A stretch of 64,000 nt of DNA from Nocardia flavorosea NBRC 108225 (GTDB lineage: Bacteria; Actinomycetota; Actinomycetes; Mycobacteriales; Mycobacteriaceae): NCBI RefSeq assembly GCF_001613385.1, contig NZ_BDCG01000004.1, positions 372,001-436,000 of the forward strand. Direction: 5' to 3'. Under the pieces are notes generated by a model, which was not told the origin of the DNA, did not search any database, and worked only from the letters and a program-made list of their open reading frames with translations. This document shows, piece after piece, positions 7,627 to 18,821 of this stretch; positions within the stretch are counted from its first letter, which is position 1; each line of letters begins with the position of its first letter. Both the position numbers and the translations under genes were made by a program.

Positions 7627-9192
7627 GTGAGCAACCCGAACTCCTCGTCATCCGGCGGCTCCGCGGGCACTGTTCCCGCGGCGCGATCCAGCCGCTCCGT
7701 GGAAGTCGACGACATCCCCGAGCAGATGCGGATCCGGCGGGAGAAGCGGGAACGGCTGCTCGCTGCGGGCGGTGAGGCCTACCCGGTGGTGGTGCCCCGG
7801 ACCCATACGCTGGCCGAAATCCGCGCCGCCCATCCGGATCTCGAGGCCGATACCGCAACCGGTCAGCAGGCCGGTGTGGCCGGGCGCGTCATCTTCATGC
7901 GCAATACCGGGAAATTGTGTTTCGCGAAGTTGCAGGAGGGTGACGGCACCACGCTGCAGGCGATGATCAGCCTGAACGGGGTCGGTGCCGACGCCCTGGC
8001 GGCGTGGAAAGCCGATGTGGATCTCGGCGATATGGTTTTCGTCCACGGCGAAGTCATCTCGTCGCGTACGGGCGAATTGAGCATTATGGCCGATTCTTGG
8101 TCGATGGCGTCCAAGGCGCTGCGGCCCCTACCCGTCGCCCACAAGGAGATGAGCGAGGAATCACGGGTCCGCCAGCGTTATGTGGACCTGATCCTGCGCC
8201 CGGAGGCCCGGGAGATGGCTCGTACCCGGGTCGCGGTGGTGCGGGCGCTGCGTAACGCGCTCGAACGCCGGGGTTTCCTCGAGGTCGAGACACCGATGCT
8301 GCAGACTCTGCACGGGGGTGCCGCGGCACGGCCCTTCCGGACGCATTCGAATGCGCTCGATATGGATCTCTACCTGCGTATTGCTCCTGAGTTGTTTCTC
8401 AAGCGCTGTGTTGTCGGCGGGCTCGAGCGGGTCTTCGAGATCAATCGCAACTTCCGTAACGAGGGTGCGGATTCCACCCATTCGCCCGAGTTCGCGATGC
8501 TGGAAACTTATCAAGCGTACGGAACCTACGACGACTCCGCGCGGATGATCCGGGAATTGATCCAGGAAGTCGCTCGAGAAGCTCTGGGAACCGAGGTCGT
8601 CACGCTTGCCGACGGGTCGGAATACGATCTCGGTGGCGAGTGGACAACCGTGGAGATGTATCCGTCGCTATCGGAGTCGCTGGGCGTCGAGGTCACCCCT
8701 GAAACAACTGTCCCGGAATTGCTGGCGCTCGCCGAACGGGAAGGTCTGGAAATTCCCGAAGGCAAGGGCTACGGCCACGGCAAACTGGTCGAGGAACTCT
8801 GGGAGCACTGCTACGGAGACAAGCTGGACAAGCCGACTTTCGTTCGTGATTTTCCGGTCGAGACATCACCGCTGACCAGGCAGCATCGGTCGCGGGCCGG
8901 GGTTGCCGAGAAGTGGGATCTGTATGTCCGCGGCTTCGAGTTGGCCACCGGCTATTCGGAGTTGGTCGATCCGGTCATCCAGCGCGAACGGTTCGTTGAT
9001 CAGGCACGGCTAGCTGCTGCCGGCGATGACGAAGCAATGGTTCTGGACGAAGACTTCCTCGCCGCGATGGAACACGGGATGCCGCCGACAACCGGAACCG
9101 GTATGGGAATCGATAGGTTGTTGATGGCGCTCACCGGATTGGGAATCCGGGAAACGATACTGTTCCCAATAGTGCGGCCGGTCGGCCGTTGA
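7627..9192 (+). CDS. lysS: Lysyl-tRNA synthetase, class II
   Basis: This 521-residue enzyme charges tRNA-Lys in the cytoplasm. It has the N-terminal anticodon-binding OB fold ([17 protein letters not shown]) and class II motifs: motif 1 near [13 protein letters not shown], motif 2 as [18 protein letters not shown], and motif 3 as [14 protein letters not shown] chose the GTG at 7627 because it sits just after a -10-like box; a longer ATG start at 7600 is possible. The gene lies beside lsr2 and clpC1, as in M. tuberculosis (lysS1). No MprF-like membrane domain is present. Confidence 0.96.
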   Translation: MSNPNSSSSGGSAGTVPAARSSRSVEVDDIPEQMRIRREKRERLLAAGGEAYPVVVPRTHTLAEIRAAHPDLEADTATGQQAGVAGRVIFMRNTGKLCFAKLQEGDGTTLQAMISLNGVGADALAAWKADVDLGDMVFVHGEVISSRTGELSIMADSWSMASKALRPLPVAHKEMSEESRVRQRYVDLILRPEAREMARTRVAVVRALRNALERRGFLEVETPMLQTLHGGAAARPFRTHSNALDMDLYLRIAPELFLKRCVVGGLERVFEINRNFRNEGADSTHSPEFAMLETYQAYGTYDDSARMIRELIQEVAREALGTEVVTLADGSEYDLGGEWTTVEMYPSLSESLGVEVTPETTVPELLALAEREGLEIPEGKGYGHGKLVEELWEHCYGDKLDKPTFVRDFPVETSPLTRQHRSRAGVAEKWDLYVRGFELATGYSELVDPVIQRERFVDQARLAAAGDDEAMVLDEDFLAAMEHGMPPTTGTGMGIDRLLMALTGLGIRETILFPIVRPVGR

Positions 9193-9219
9193 GCGATCGG
9201 TTTGCATAGCCGATCGCTC
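9191..9219 (+). terminator. Hairpin terminator after lysS
   Basis: A perfect 10-bp stem (GAGCGATCGG/CCGATCGCTC) with a 9-nt loop overlaps the last base pair of the lysS stop and is followed by a modest T-rich stretch. Confidence 0.65.
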
Positions 9220-9310
9220 GTCTTGGAATTTTCCGAATTCGAGGTATTCTTGCCTCGGGTAATCGGCCTGATTTTGCCGGGCCGCACGATTTCGAGAGGA
9301 CGTTCATCTC

Positions 9311-9673
9311 ATGGCAAAGAAGGTCACCGTTAGCCTGATCGACGATGTCGACGGTGAGTCCATCGCGGACGAGACCATCGAGTTTGCAATCGATGGAGTG
9401 TCGTACGAGATCGACCTGTCGTCATCGAATGCGGAGAAGCTTCGGGACGAGTTGGAGCAGTGGGTTTCCAGTGCCCGGCGCGTGAGCGGCCGGCGCCGGG
9501 TGAAGTCCGCGGTTGCTGCCGGTGCGGGCAACAGCAAGGGACGTGCCACGATGGATCGCGAACAAAGCGCCGCAATTCGTGAGTGGGCACGGCGGAATGG
9601 TCACAAGGTTTCCGCACGCGGGCGTATCTCCGCCGATATCACCGACGCGTACAACAAGGCCTCGAAGGGGTAG
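9311..9673 (+). CDS. lsr2: Nucleoid-associated xenogeneic silencer Lsr2
   Basis: This 120-residue DNA-bridging protein silences AT-rich, often horizontally acquired genes. The N-terminal dimerisation domain ([17 protein letters not shown], residues 1-60) and the C-terminal AT-hook-like RGR (residues 103-105, in VSARGRIS) are both present. It has its own promoter region after the lysS terminator and a GAGAGGA site before the ATG. The clearly lower-GC toxin-immunity segment near 62 kb of this window would be a natural target. Confidence 0.97.
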   Translation: MAKKVTVSLIDDVDGESIADETIEFAIDGVSYEIDLSSSNAEKLRDELEQWVSSARRVSGRRRVKSAVAAGAGNSKGRATMDREQSAAIREWARRNGHKVSARGRISADITDAYNKASKG

Positions 9674-9685
9674 TTCTTCTTTCAA

Positions 9686-9724
9686 CCGTCGTCCGCTCGA
9701 TATTTTCTACGAGGCGGACGGCGG
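9686..9724 (+). terminator. Hairpin terminator after lsr2
   Basis: CCGTCGTCCGCTCG pairs with CGAGGCGGACGGCGG across an AT-rich loop, with one bulge and one G-U pair. It is followed by a pyrimidine run (TCTTTCTC). Confidence 0.6.
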
Positions 9725-9897
9725 TCGGTCTTTCTCGATAGCGAATAGGAATTACCGCTGGCCCCGGCGCCGTGTGCCGGGGCCGCTGCGCTCAGCGGTG
9801 TTCAGTCTTGCTCCACCGCCCGTCCGCCCGGCACCATAGGGGTGTTTGGTTTTCCGGGCCCGTGCGGTCGGGGTGGTGTCCGGCAGTTTCTGCCGGT

Positions 9898-10545
9898 ATG
9901 GAGAGGTCAGGTAGCGGCGCAGTGTCCGGATCCGTCGGATCGTTTCTACGTTTCACCGATGACGAGGGTCGGCGGCGTGAGGTGATGCTGACCCCCGACC
10001 GGCAGCGCATCACGATAGGCCGTTCGGCCGGCGCGGACCTCTCGCTGCGCTGGGATGCCGAGGTATCGCGATTACATGCCGCCGTGGAATACCTCGCCGC
10101 GCAATGGACGATCGTGGACGACGGGCTGTCCCGCAACGGCACGTTCATCAACGGCGAAAGACTGCACGGCCGCCGCCGGCTCATGCCGGGCGACCGGATC
10201 CGGATGGGCACCTCCATGGTGTCGTTCCACGATTTCAACGGGGTTGCCGACGATGCGACCCGAGCCTCCAGTGGCACCGTCCCGACTGTCCGGTCGCTTA
10301 CCGAGGCGCAACGCGGTGTGCTTATCGCCCTGTGCCGCCCGTACAAGGGCGACGCCGGTTTCGCCGCCCCCGCGACCAATCAGCAGATCGCCGACGAACT
10401 GTTCCTCAGCGTCGACGCCGTCAAAACACATCTGCGTGCGCTGTTCGCCAAGTTCGGCGTAGAGGATCTGCCCCAGAATCAGAAGCGCGTCCGGCTGGCG
10501 GCGCTCGCCATGCGCAGCGGGCTCATCAGCGATCGCGACCTGTAG
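9898..10545 (+). CDS. FHA-domain protein with C-terminal winged-helix/LuxR-like HTH
   Basis: This 215-residue protein has an FHA phosphothreonine-binding domain (about residues 28-110) with ITIGRSAGADLSL, VSRLHA and LSRNGTFING, the canonical GR, SxxH and NG residues. The C-terminal part (about 125-215) contains NQQIADELFLSVDAVKTHLR, a helix-turn-helix of the LuxR type. It is likely a transcription factor read by Ser/Thr kinase phosphorylation, though no kinase is nearby. It lies just before clpC1 but is separated from it by 279 bp, so it is independently expressed or a regulator of neighbours. Confidence 0.85.
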   Translation: MERSGSGAVSGSVGSFLRFTDDEGRRREVMLTPDRQRITIGRSAGADLSLRWDAEVSRLHAAVEYLAAQWTIVDDGLSRNGTFINGERLHGRRRLMPGDRIRMGTSMVSFHDFNGVADDATRASSGTVPTVRSLTEAQRGVLIALCRPYKGDAGFAAPATNQQIADELFLSVDAVKTHLRALFAKFGVEDLPQNQKRVRLAALAMRSGLISDRDL

Positions 10546-10579
10546 ACCTGGGGATATCTTGACGGGCCCGAACCGCCTG

Positions 10580-10597
10580 TGTTCGCTCTGGGCAAAA
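10580..10597 (+). promoter_or_regulatory. Weak ClgR-like palindrome upstream of clpC1
   Basis: The core CGCTCTGGGCA matches 9 of 11 positions of the actinobacterial ClgR pattern CGCYNANRGCG, with TTC and AAA flanks. ClgR activates clp genes in related bacteria. Two core mismatches keep this tentative. Confidence 0.25.
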
Positions 10598-10794
10598 CCG
10601 GAGTGGGAAACGAATACGTGGGTATGGGCGTTATGAATGAATAGCGCTGCGACCGGCCCACAGATCATTAGGGTGGACCGGCGGCAGTGAGACCACCCGC
10701 CAACTAGAGTGGGAGGCGGGGGCCGCAACCCCTGGCCTTCATGGCAGGCTGAGTCCGACGGTTGTCCACGACACACCACGGCGTCAGCCGGCCA

Positions 10795-10800
10795 TAGAGT
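10795..10800 (+). promoter_or_regulatory. Candidate -10 element of clpC1
   Basis: TAGAGT gives a predicted start near 10807 and an 18-nt leader carrying the GAGTGAGGG ribosome-binding site. Two further TAGRGT boxes lie upstream at 10669 and 10705, so several promoters may feed clpC1. Confidence 0.4.
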
Positions 10801-10824
10801 CCGGAGCAGGAGAGTGAGGGAGCG

Positions 10825-13380
<2,556 letters not shown>

Positions 13381-13394
13381 GAAACAAGTACGCG

Positions 13395-13437
13395 AAGGGC
13401 CTGCCCGGCTGTATTGCACAGCCGGGCAGGCCCTTTT
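13395..13437 (+). terminator. Strong rho-independent terminator after clpC1
   Basis: A perfect 18-bp stem (AAGGGCCTGCCCGGCTGT at 13395-13412 with its complement at 13418-13435) closes a 5-nt loop and ends in a short T tract. Confidence 0.92.
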
Positions 13438-13538
13438 GTATGTCTTGCGTCCGGATGGGTTCCGTCGTGGAACTCGTAGGCGGTAGGCGGGCGCGCGCGT
13501 AGGCTGGCGGCAAGGGAACTACTCGAATGGGGGCAACG

Positions 13539-14195
13539 ATGACCGATCCCGCGCAGAGCCTGATCGCCGTCCTGCTGGACCGCTCCGGCTCCATGCAGTC
13601 GATCAAATCCGATACCGAAGGCGGATTGGCCGCCTTCTTCGAAGAGCAGCGCAAGGTCGAGAAAACCGTACGGGTAACTTTCGCCCAGTTCGATACCGAG
13701 TATGAATGCCTGTACTCGAATACCCCGCTCGAGCAGGTCCCGCCGCCGGTCCTGTCTCCCCGGGGCGGTACGGCGCTCTACGACGCGATCGGAAAACTGG
13801 TCACCGATATCGGTGCCGAGCTGGCGGCACGTCCCGAGTCCGAACGCCCGGGCACGGTGATCGTTGTCATCCTCACCGATGGCCACGAAAACTCCAGCCG
13901 TGAATGGACTCACGCAGCCGTACGCTCCCTGATCGAACAACAGCAGAACCAGTACCACTGGGATTTCCTGTTCCTCGGCGCCAATATGGACGCAGTACAG
14001 ATCGGCACCGAACTGGGGTTCGCACCCCAGCAGTCGATTACCTACGGCGCCGCCCCCGCCGGGGTACAAGGGGTGTTCCGTGCAGCTGCCGCGTATTCCG
14101 GCCGGTTGCAAGCTGCGGGCACAGACACGCCGGGTTTCGCCCGCCGTGCCGGTTTCACTGACGAGGAGCGGCAAGGGGCCAATCCCGGACAGTGA
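13539..14195 (+). CDS. VWA-domain protein
   Basis: This 218-residue protein is almost entirely a von Willebrand factor A domain. The metal-ion-dependent adhesion site is visible as DRSGSMQ (Asp14, Ser16, Ser18) with the later VILTDGHENSS. No signal peptide or membrane segment is evident, so it is cytoplasmic. The ATG at 13539 is preceded by GGGGG at proper spacing; an ATG 12 bases upstream is less well placed. VWA proteins of this kind often work with MoxR ATPases, but the moxR operon here is 33 kb away. The specific role is unknown. Confidence 0.85.
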   Translation: MTDPAQSLIAVLLDRSGSMQSIKSDTEGGLAAFFEEQRKVEKTVRVTFAQFDTEYECLYSNTPLEQVPPPVLSPRGGTALYDAIGKLVTDIGAELAARPESERPGTVIVVILTDGHENSSREWTHAAVRSLIEQQQNQYHWDFLFLGANMDAVQIGTELGFAPQQSITYGAAPAGVQGVFRAAAAYSGRLQAAGTDTPGFARRAGFTDEERQGANPGQ

Positions 14196-14297
14196 TCGCC
14201 CCGGCTGGTGTGCGGGAGTTGTCCGGGCTGCGGGCGCGCCTGGTCGTCCCGTTTGCGGGCTTCCGGTGGCCCGCGCCGCCGGTCGCCCGGCTACCGG

Positions 14298-15419
14298 CTA
14301 ATCCGTTGTAGCGGGTCCTGTTTCGACCCGGCCCGGCGATTCGGCACGGACGACCGGCCGATCCGACGACGGTGTCGACCGCTTGCTCTCGTCCGATCCC
14401 GGCCCGGACCCCGAACCCGGCCCGGGCCGGGATCGCGGTGCCTTGTCCGGGTCGAACGCGATACGCAGCGGCCTGCTCGGCAACCGTGCCGCCACCCGGA
14501 AACCGCCGCTGGGTTTCGGGCCGGCCGTCAGCGCGCCACCGAGTGCGTGGGTGCGTTCCCGCATGGCGATGATGCCCATACCGCGCGTCGGGCCCGTGTG
14601 TTCGGGTTTGCCGGTGGGTCGGGTGTTGTCGACGGTGAGGTCCACGGAATCGGCGGTGAACCGCACGGTGACCGTGGCTTCGGCGCTGGGCGCATGCCGG
14701 ATGACATTCGCCAGCGACTCCGTGATGATCTGGGTTGCCGCCTCGTCGATGGCCCCCGGTAGGGAACCGGCGGTACCGATCACCTTGGTGTGCACGGTCA
14801 GGCCGGCCAGCCGGGGTTTACGGAGTAGTTCCTCCAGATCCGACATCGTCGGGTCGGGTTCCCGCGGTGGTGGGGTAGGCGCCGCGGGCGGGGTGGCACT
14901 CCGGCCTGCCTGTTCGGGAGTCCCGGCCGGGCCTGCGGCACCTGTGCGGTCGCGGCGCCCGAAACCGTTACGCCGGGCGCGCTTCTCCCGCTCACCGCGC
15001 GCCCCGAGGGCCGGATCGCGGGGTCGTTCGCGGTCGGGCCGCGCCGGCTCGGCCGGTTCCACCGACTGGATGGCGTGGCGTAGCGCCTGTACGTCTTCGA
15101 GGGCATTACGGCTGGTGGTCTTGATTTCGGCCACCGTGCCCGCGGCCTTCGCCGATTTGTTCTCCACCTGTTGCAGCGCCATCCCCGACTGCACATTGAT
15201 CAGCGAAAGATTGTGTGCCACCACGTCGTGTAGTTCCCGTGCGATCACCAGGCGTTCGGTACTCACCTCGAGCTCACGTAGCCGCTGCGCGGCGGTTGCG
15301 GTTGCGGCGTCACGCTCCCGGTACACCCGAAGCAGTGCGCGGCGCTGCCGCAACAGCACCACCAGGGCGACGGTCAGCGCAAGCCAACCCAGTAGCCCGG
15401 CCATCTGCCAACTCGTCAT
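14298..15419 (-). CDS. Sensor histidine kinase, HisKA_3 family, without adjacent response regulator
   Basis: This 373-residue kinase has a single N-terminal transmembrane helix (about residues 7-25). The dimerisation/phosphoacceptor motif is ARELHDVVAHNLS (His near residue 64). A Pro/Arg-rich linker (about 120-190) and an HATPase_c domain follow, with N box ESLANVIRHA and G box GMGIIAMRERTHALGG. The C-terminal 45 residues are low complexity. NarL-type response regulators normally sit next to such kinases; here the neighbours are a VWA gene and an SRPBCC gene, so it is an orphan. The signal is unknown. Confidence 0.87.
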   Translation of the reverse strand: MTSWQMAGLLGWLALTVALVVLLRQRRALLRVYRERDAATATAAQRLRELEVSTERLVIARELHDVVAHNLSLINVQSGMALQQVENKSAKAAGTVAEIKTTSRNALEDVQALRHAIQSVEPAEPARPDRERPRDPALGARGEREKRARRNGFGRRDRTGAAGPAGTPEQAGRSATPPAAPTPPPREPDPTMSDLEELLRKPRLAGLTVHTKVIGTAGSLPGAIDEAATQIITESLANVIRHAPSAEATVTVRFTADSVDLTVDNTRPTGKPEHTGPTRGMGIIAMRERTHALGGALTAGPKPSGGFRVAARLPSRPLRIAFDPDKAPRSRPGPGSGSGPGSDESKRSTPSSDRPVVRAESPGRVETGPATTD

Positions 15420-15592
15420 CGCGGACTCTCCACCTGCACCACCCTATTCGCACTTCGTGCAAAGGCGGCGGTGCACACCCGGATTCCCGGTGTGACAAGG
15501 CGTTTGCGGGTCCGTATTCGCCGATCGGGTACGCCGACGACGACCGGCCTCGCGACGATCGGCGCATCTGCGGCGGCGCCTGCCCGACGCGG

Positions 15593-15598
15593 GTATGG
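15593..15598 (+). promoter_or_regulatory. Candidate -10 element, leaderless SRPBCC gene
   Basis: TATGGT ends 7 nt before the ATG at 15606, with no ribosome-binding site in between. Confidence 0.4.
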
Positions 15599-15605
15599 TC
15601 CAGAG

Positions 15606-16061
15606 ATGGTCGACCAGCAAGTGCGTGTACCGGACCTGTCAGCGCGACCGTACGAGCTGACGGTGGAGCGGGTGATGAAAGCATCGCCCGAACTGTTGTA
15701 CCTGGCCTGGACCCAGGGATTCGATATCTGGTTCGCCGAGCCCGCCACGGTGCGGATGCGGCCCGAGGTGAACGAGCCGTTCTATTTCGAAACCGCGCAC
15801 GAGGGAAGTATGCACCCGCATTACGGGCGCTTCCTGCGGCTCGAACCCGGACGGCTGGTCGAAATGACCTGGGTGACCGGAGCAGCGGGTACCGAAGGCG
15901 CGGAGACCGTGGTCCGGGTGGAACTCGTCAAACAACCCCGCGGTATCCGGTTACGCCTGCGGCACAGCGGGTTTGCCGGTGAGGCCGCCCGCGACCGCTA
16001 CCGCGCGACCTGGCCCAAGGCGCTGGCCCGCCTCGACGAACGAACCGCTGCGATCGGTTGA
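15606..16061 (+). CDS. SRPBCC (AHSA1-like) domain protein
   Basis: This 151-residue protein has the START/Bet v1-like fold of the Aha1 C-terminal family. It opens with YELTVERVMKASPELLYLAWT, includes the strand GRFLRLEPGRLVEMTW, and ends with a helix carrying RATWPKALARLDER. Members bind hydrophobic ligands or, in eukaryotes, activate Hsp90; bacterial roles are mostly undefined. It starts at an ATG near a -10-like box. It is divergent from the orphan histidine kinase across 186 bp. Confidence 0.82.
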   Translation: MVDQQVRVPDLSARPYELTVERVMKASPELLYLAWTQGFDIWFAEPATVRMRPEVNEPFYFETAHEGSMHPHYGRFLRLEPGRLVEMTWVTGAAGTEGAETVVRVELVKQPRGIRLRLRHSGFAGEAARDRYRATWPKALARLDERTAAIG

Positions 16062-16116
16062 CGAGTGCGGGTAGTTTCGGAACGGACCCGAACATATCGT
16101 CTTCGAAAGGATTGTG

Positions 16117-16560
16117 ATGCCCACACGTACGGCGCGCACCGCATGGACCGGTGGTCTGCAGGACGGCTCCGGCCAGGTCGAGCTGGTCAGTTCCGGAGTC
16201 GGTAAGTACGAGGTGTCCTTCCCCAAACGTTCCGCCGAGGAAGCCGGTGGTACCACCAGTCCGGAGGAGCTGATCGCGGGAGCGCACGCGTCCTGCTACG
16301 CGATGGCCTTGTCGAACGAGATCGCCCAGGCGGGCGGTACTCCGGAGAGCCTCGATGTCTCGGCCGCGGTCACGCTCGGCCCGGATCCGGCCGGTGGCTT
16401 CCGGATCAGCCGGATCGCGTTGACTGTGCGCGGCCGGGTGTCCGGACTGGACAATGCGGGTTTCACCACGGCGGCTGCCGCGGCCAAGTCGGGATGCCCG
16501 GTGAGCAAAGCTCTGGCCGGAGTCGACGAGATCACCCTGGACGCCGCACTCGAGTCCTGA
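16117..16560 (+). CDS. OsmC/Ohr family peroxide-resistance protein
   Basis: This 147-residue thiol peroxidase-type protein has the two conserved cysteines of the family, in HASCYAMAL and SGCPVSKAL, and the TSPEELIAGAH segment preceding the first. Such proteins reduce organic hydroperoxides, usually with lipoyl or low-molecular-weight thiols. A GAAAGGA site precedes the ATG at 16117; a GTG three bases earlier is also in frame. The sequence is closer to OsmC than to Ohr, judged by the TxWxGGLxxGxG start. Confidence 0.9.
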   Translation: MPTRTARTAWTGGLQDGSGQVELVSSGVGKYEVSFPKRSAEEAGGTTSPEELIAGAHASCYAMALSNEIAQAGGTPESLDVSAAVTLGPDPAGGFRISRIALTVRGRVSGLDNAGFTTAAAAAKSGCPVSKALAGVDEITLDAALES

Positions 16561-16566
16561 GCAGTT

Positions 16567-16601
16567 GCCCGGGCTCTCCCGCGAACGCGGGGAGCCCGGG
16601 C
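16567..16601. terminator. Bidirectional hairpin between convergent genes
   Basis: GCCCGGGCTCTCCC pairs with GGGGAGCCCGGGC with one bulge and an 8-nt loop. It lies between the osmC-like gene and the convergent membrane-protein gene and could serve both. Confidence 0.6.
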
Positions 16602-16623
16602 ACCTCGGCCGCTAGCGGGGCAT

Positions 16624-17091
16624 TCAGGTGAACCATGCGCGTGCCTCCGGCGTGTACATCGCCGGGATAGCGATCAAGACAGCGCAGATATGCCCGACGC
16701 GGGTGATCGCGACGAGTGCGTTCTCGACCGTCGTATCGGGCAGCAGATCGCCGTCGGCCGCGAGAAGCGCGGTGAGCGGCTCCACCAGCAGTGAGGCCGT
16801 ACCGAGCACGCCGATCCCGAGTGCCAGCATGAGACGCGCCCAGCGGTCGCCGCGCAGCATCCGCCACGCCGCCACCAGCACCACGACGTAGATACCGGTG
16901 CGTATCAGCCATCCGGCGATAAGGGAGCCGAGCTCGGTCGATTGCCCGAACTGCCCCACGCTGTGGACCGCTGTTTCCGCGACACCGAATCCCACGGCGG
17001 CGACCAGCGCGCGAAACGCGAGGGTGACCGACCGGGGGCGCGGCACGGTGGCGGAGACGCTACTCGCGGCGCGAAAGGTGATCTCGTTCAT
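16624..17091 (-). CDS. Hypothetical four-TM membrane protein
   Basis: This 155-residue protein has four predicted membrane helices, at about residues 23-45, 55-78, 88-112 and 128-147, and a conserved-looking short loop WRMLRGDRWARLML. No domain is recognised. It resembles small actinobacterial integral membrane proteins of unknown function. It stands alone on the minus strand between the osmC-like gene and mhuD. Confidence 0.7.
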   Translation of the reverse strand: MNEITFRAASSVSATVPRPRSVTLAFRALVAAVGFGVAETAVHSVGQFGQSTELGSLIAGWLIRTGIYVVVLVAAWRMLRGDRWARLMLALGIGVLGTASLLVEPLTALLAADGDLLPDTTVENALVAITRVGHICAVLIAIPAMYTPEARAWFT

Positions 17092-17198
17092 ACTCCCGAC
17101 ACTGCCGCGGACGAAGCGAAATCGTCATCACCCTGCGGTAGCAGTGGTTTTCCGCTACCGGGGTAGGGCGGGAGACCTCGGCGCCCCGGAAAAGCGCA

Positions 17199-17229
17199 GG
17201 CCACGCAACCGAACGTTGATGGCGTGGCC
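17199..17229 (-). terminator. Rho-independent terminator of mhuD
   Basis: An 8-bp perfect stem (GGCCACGC/GCGTGGCC on the plus strand) lies 16 bp past the mhuD stop and, read on the minus strand, is followed by TGCGCTTTTCC. Confidence 0.65.
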
Positions 17230-17245
17230 GGCTTCGGTGGTTCGG

Positions 17246-17557
17246 TCAGGCGTTCTTACCCGAGACGTCGAGAACCACCTCGAACTCCAGCAGCGAAGCG
17301 CCGGTGGCCACCGGTTTGTTCTGCTGCCCGGCATGCGCTTCCTTGGCCGGACCGTCCCGCCAAGCCGCGAAGGACTCCTCGGAATCCCACTGGGTGACGA
17401 CGAAATACCGGTTCTCACCGGCAGTCGGCCGCAGCAGCTGGAAGCCCAGGAACCCGGGGGAGTTCTCGACGGCGTGCGCGCGGTGGGCGAACCGCTTCTC
17501 CAGTTCGGGACCCGCGCCCTCGGGGATCTCGATCGCATTGATCTTCACAACAGCCAT
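17246..17557 (-). CDS. mhuD: Heme-degrading monooxygenase MhuD
   Basis: This 103-residue ferredoxin-fold (ABM family) enzyme opens heme to mycobilin and frees iron. The residues known to matter in M. tuberculosis MhuD, Asn7, Trp66 and His75, are all at the same positions here, and the protein starts with nearly the same sequence (MAVVKINAIE). The distal half ASLLEFEVVLDV is also conserved. The ATG lies 7 nt after a TAAGCT -10 box, so the mRNA is probably leaderless. The neighbourhood of an alpha/beta hydrolase gene and mutY matches Rv3592. Confidence 0.95.
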   Translation of the reverse strand: MAVVKINAIEIPEGAGPELEKRFAHRAHAVENSPGFLGFQLLRPTAGENRYFVVTQWDSEESFAAWRDGPAKEAHAGQQNKPVATGASLLEFEVVLDVSGKNA

Positions 17558-17963
17558 ACCCCGAGCTTAGTGCTGTAGTTCTCGAGAGTTCTCGAGGTGC
17601 TCCAGGACGCGGGTTCGGGGCTGTCGACTGCTGCTGTCGGGGTAGTGGTGGGGTGAGCTGTGATTTCGGAAGCCCGCGGTACCGCGGGGGCTTCCGATTG
17701 TCGAGCTCAGGACTTCGCTCGTCCGGCGCTGTGAACTGGCTGGGCAGTTCGCCGGGATCCAGTGGCTGTGCTGATGTGTGCGCTGCCTTCTGCGGCGGGG
17801 CCCGCTCCGTCGCTCCAGAACCGGGCGTGCCCTACCCAGGGGAAGGTGGACCGCATAGAGGGTCGGTGACCTCGGTCTGGGCAGGCTTTGGCAGGGGACG
17901 GGCTGTCCGGGCAGGTTCGGATACCCGGCGTGGATGCTGTGGAGCCGAATTACACTCGGGCCG
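17558..17963. other. Divergent promoter region between mhuD and an alpha/beta hydrolase
   Basis: No gene is supported here. It holds the mhuD -10 box (TAAGCT on the minus strand, 17564-17569), a repeated TTCTCGAG motif near 17580-17597, and a GC-rich hairpin at 17668-17695 (GGAAGCCCGC/GCGGGGGCTTCC with a 2-nt bulge). The hydrolase -10 box TACACT lies at 17951-17956. The remainder is featureless GC-rich DNA. Confidence 0.55.
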
Positions 17964-18728
17964 GTGTTGCACGACGAAGGTGGGTCCGGGGTTCCGATAC
18001 TGCTGCTGCACGGGTTGATGGGGCGCGCTCGGACCTGGGTGGACCAGCTCGCATGGCTGCGCGGCTACGGTCATGTGTACACCTTCGACGCGGCGGGGCA
18101 CGGGCGGCCGGCTCCGGCCGAATTGACGACCGATGCGTTCGTCGCGGATCTGGCCGCGGCCACCAGCGGGATCGGTGAGCCGATGGTCGTCATCGGTCAC
18201 TCCATGGGCGCCCTGCACGGGTGGGTTTTCGCGGCCGAGTATCCGGAGCGGGTGCGGGCACTGGTGGTCGAGGATATGGCGGCCGACTTCACCGGCCGTA
18301 CTGCCGCGCACTGGGCGGCCATGATCGAGGCCTGGCCGCAGCCGTTTGCCGACGAGGCCTCCTTGCTCGAGTTCTTCGGCCCGGTCGCCGGACGTTATTT
18401 CCAGCGCTCTTTCGACCGGACCCCGGACGGCTATCGACTGCACGGAGAGATCGCCACCTTCCGCGATATCTCCGAGGAATGGGGCACCCGTGCGTTCTGG
18501 CCACAGTGGCGGCGGATTCGGGTGCCCACCCTGCTCATCGAGGGCGAGCACACCATCACCCCGCCGGGGCAGATGCGCCGGATGGCCGATCTCCATCCGG
18601 ACGCCGAACATATCGTGATCCCCGAAGCGGGTCATCTGGTGCACGACGACCAGCCCGGCCGATACCGTGCCGCGGTCCAGCGGTTTCTCACCCGGGTGCT
18701 CACCGCGCAAACCGCACCGCGCGGCTGA
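17964..18728 (+). CDS. Alpha/beta hydrolase
   Basis: This 254-residue protein has the nucleophile elbow GHSMGALHG (catalytic Ser), an oxyanion-hole HG motif in LLLHGLMG near the N-terminus, a lid-like insert with FRDISEEWG, and the terminal acid/His pair in EGEHTITP and EAGHLVHDD. I chose the GTG at 17964 because TACACT ends 7 nt before it, giving a leaderless start; an ATG ten codons upstream at 17934 is the alternative. The substrate is unknown. It corresponds by position to Rv3591c next to mhuD. Confidence 0.88.
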   Translation: MLHDEGGSGVPILLLHGLMGRARTWVDQLAWLRGYGHVYTFDAAGHGRPAPAELTTDAFVADLAAATSGIGEPMVVIGHSMGALHGWVFAAEYPERVRALVVEDMAADFTGRTAAHWAAMIEAWPQPFADEASLLEFFGPVAGRYFQRSFDRTPDGYRLHGEIATFRDISEEWGTRAFWPQWRRIRVPTLLIEGEHTITPPGQMRRMADLHPDAEHIVIPEAGHLVHDDQPGRYRAAVQRFLTRVLTAQTAPRG

Positions 18729-18821
18729 CTGTTCCGTCTGCGGATGCCCTGGGCTCGCTGTCTGCCCGGGCGGGCGAGCCGAACCTCGAGCGGTGAGTCC
18801 GGATAGGTAGCCCTGCCGGTG

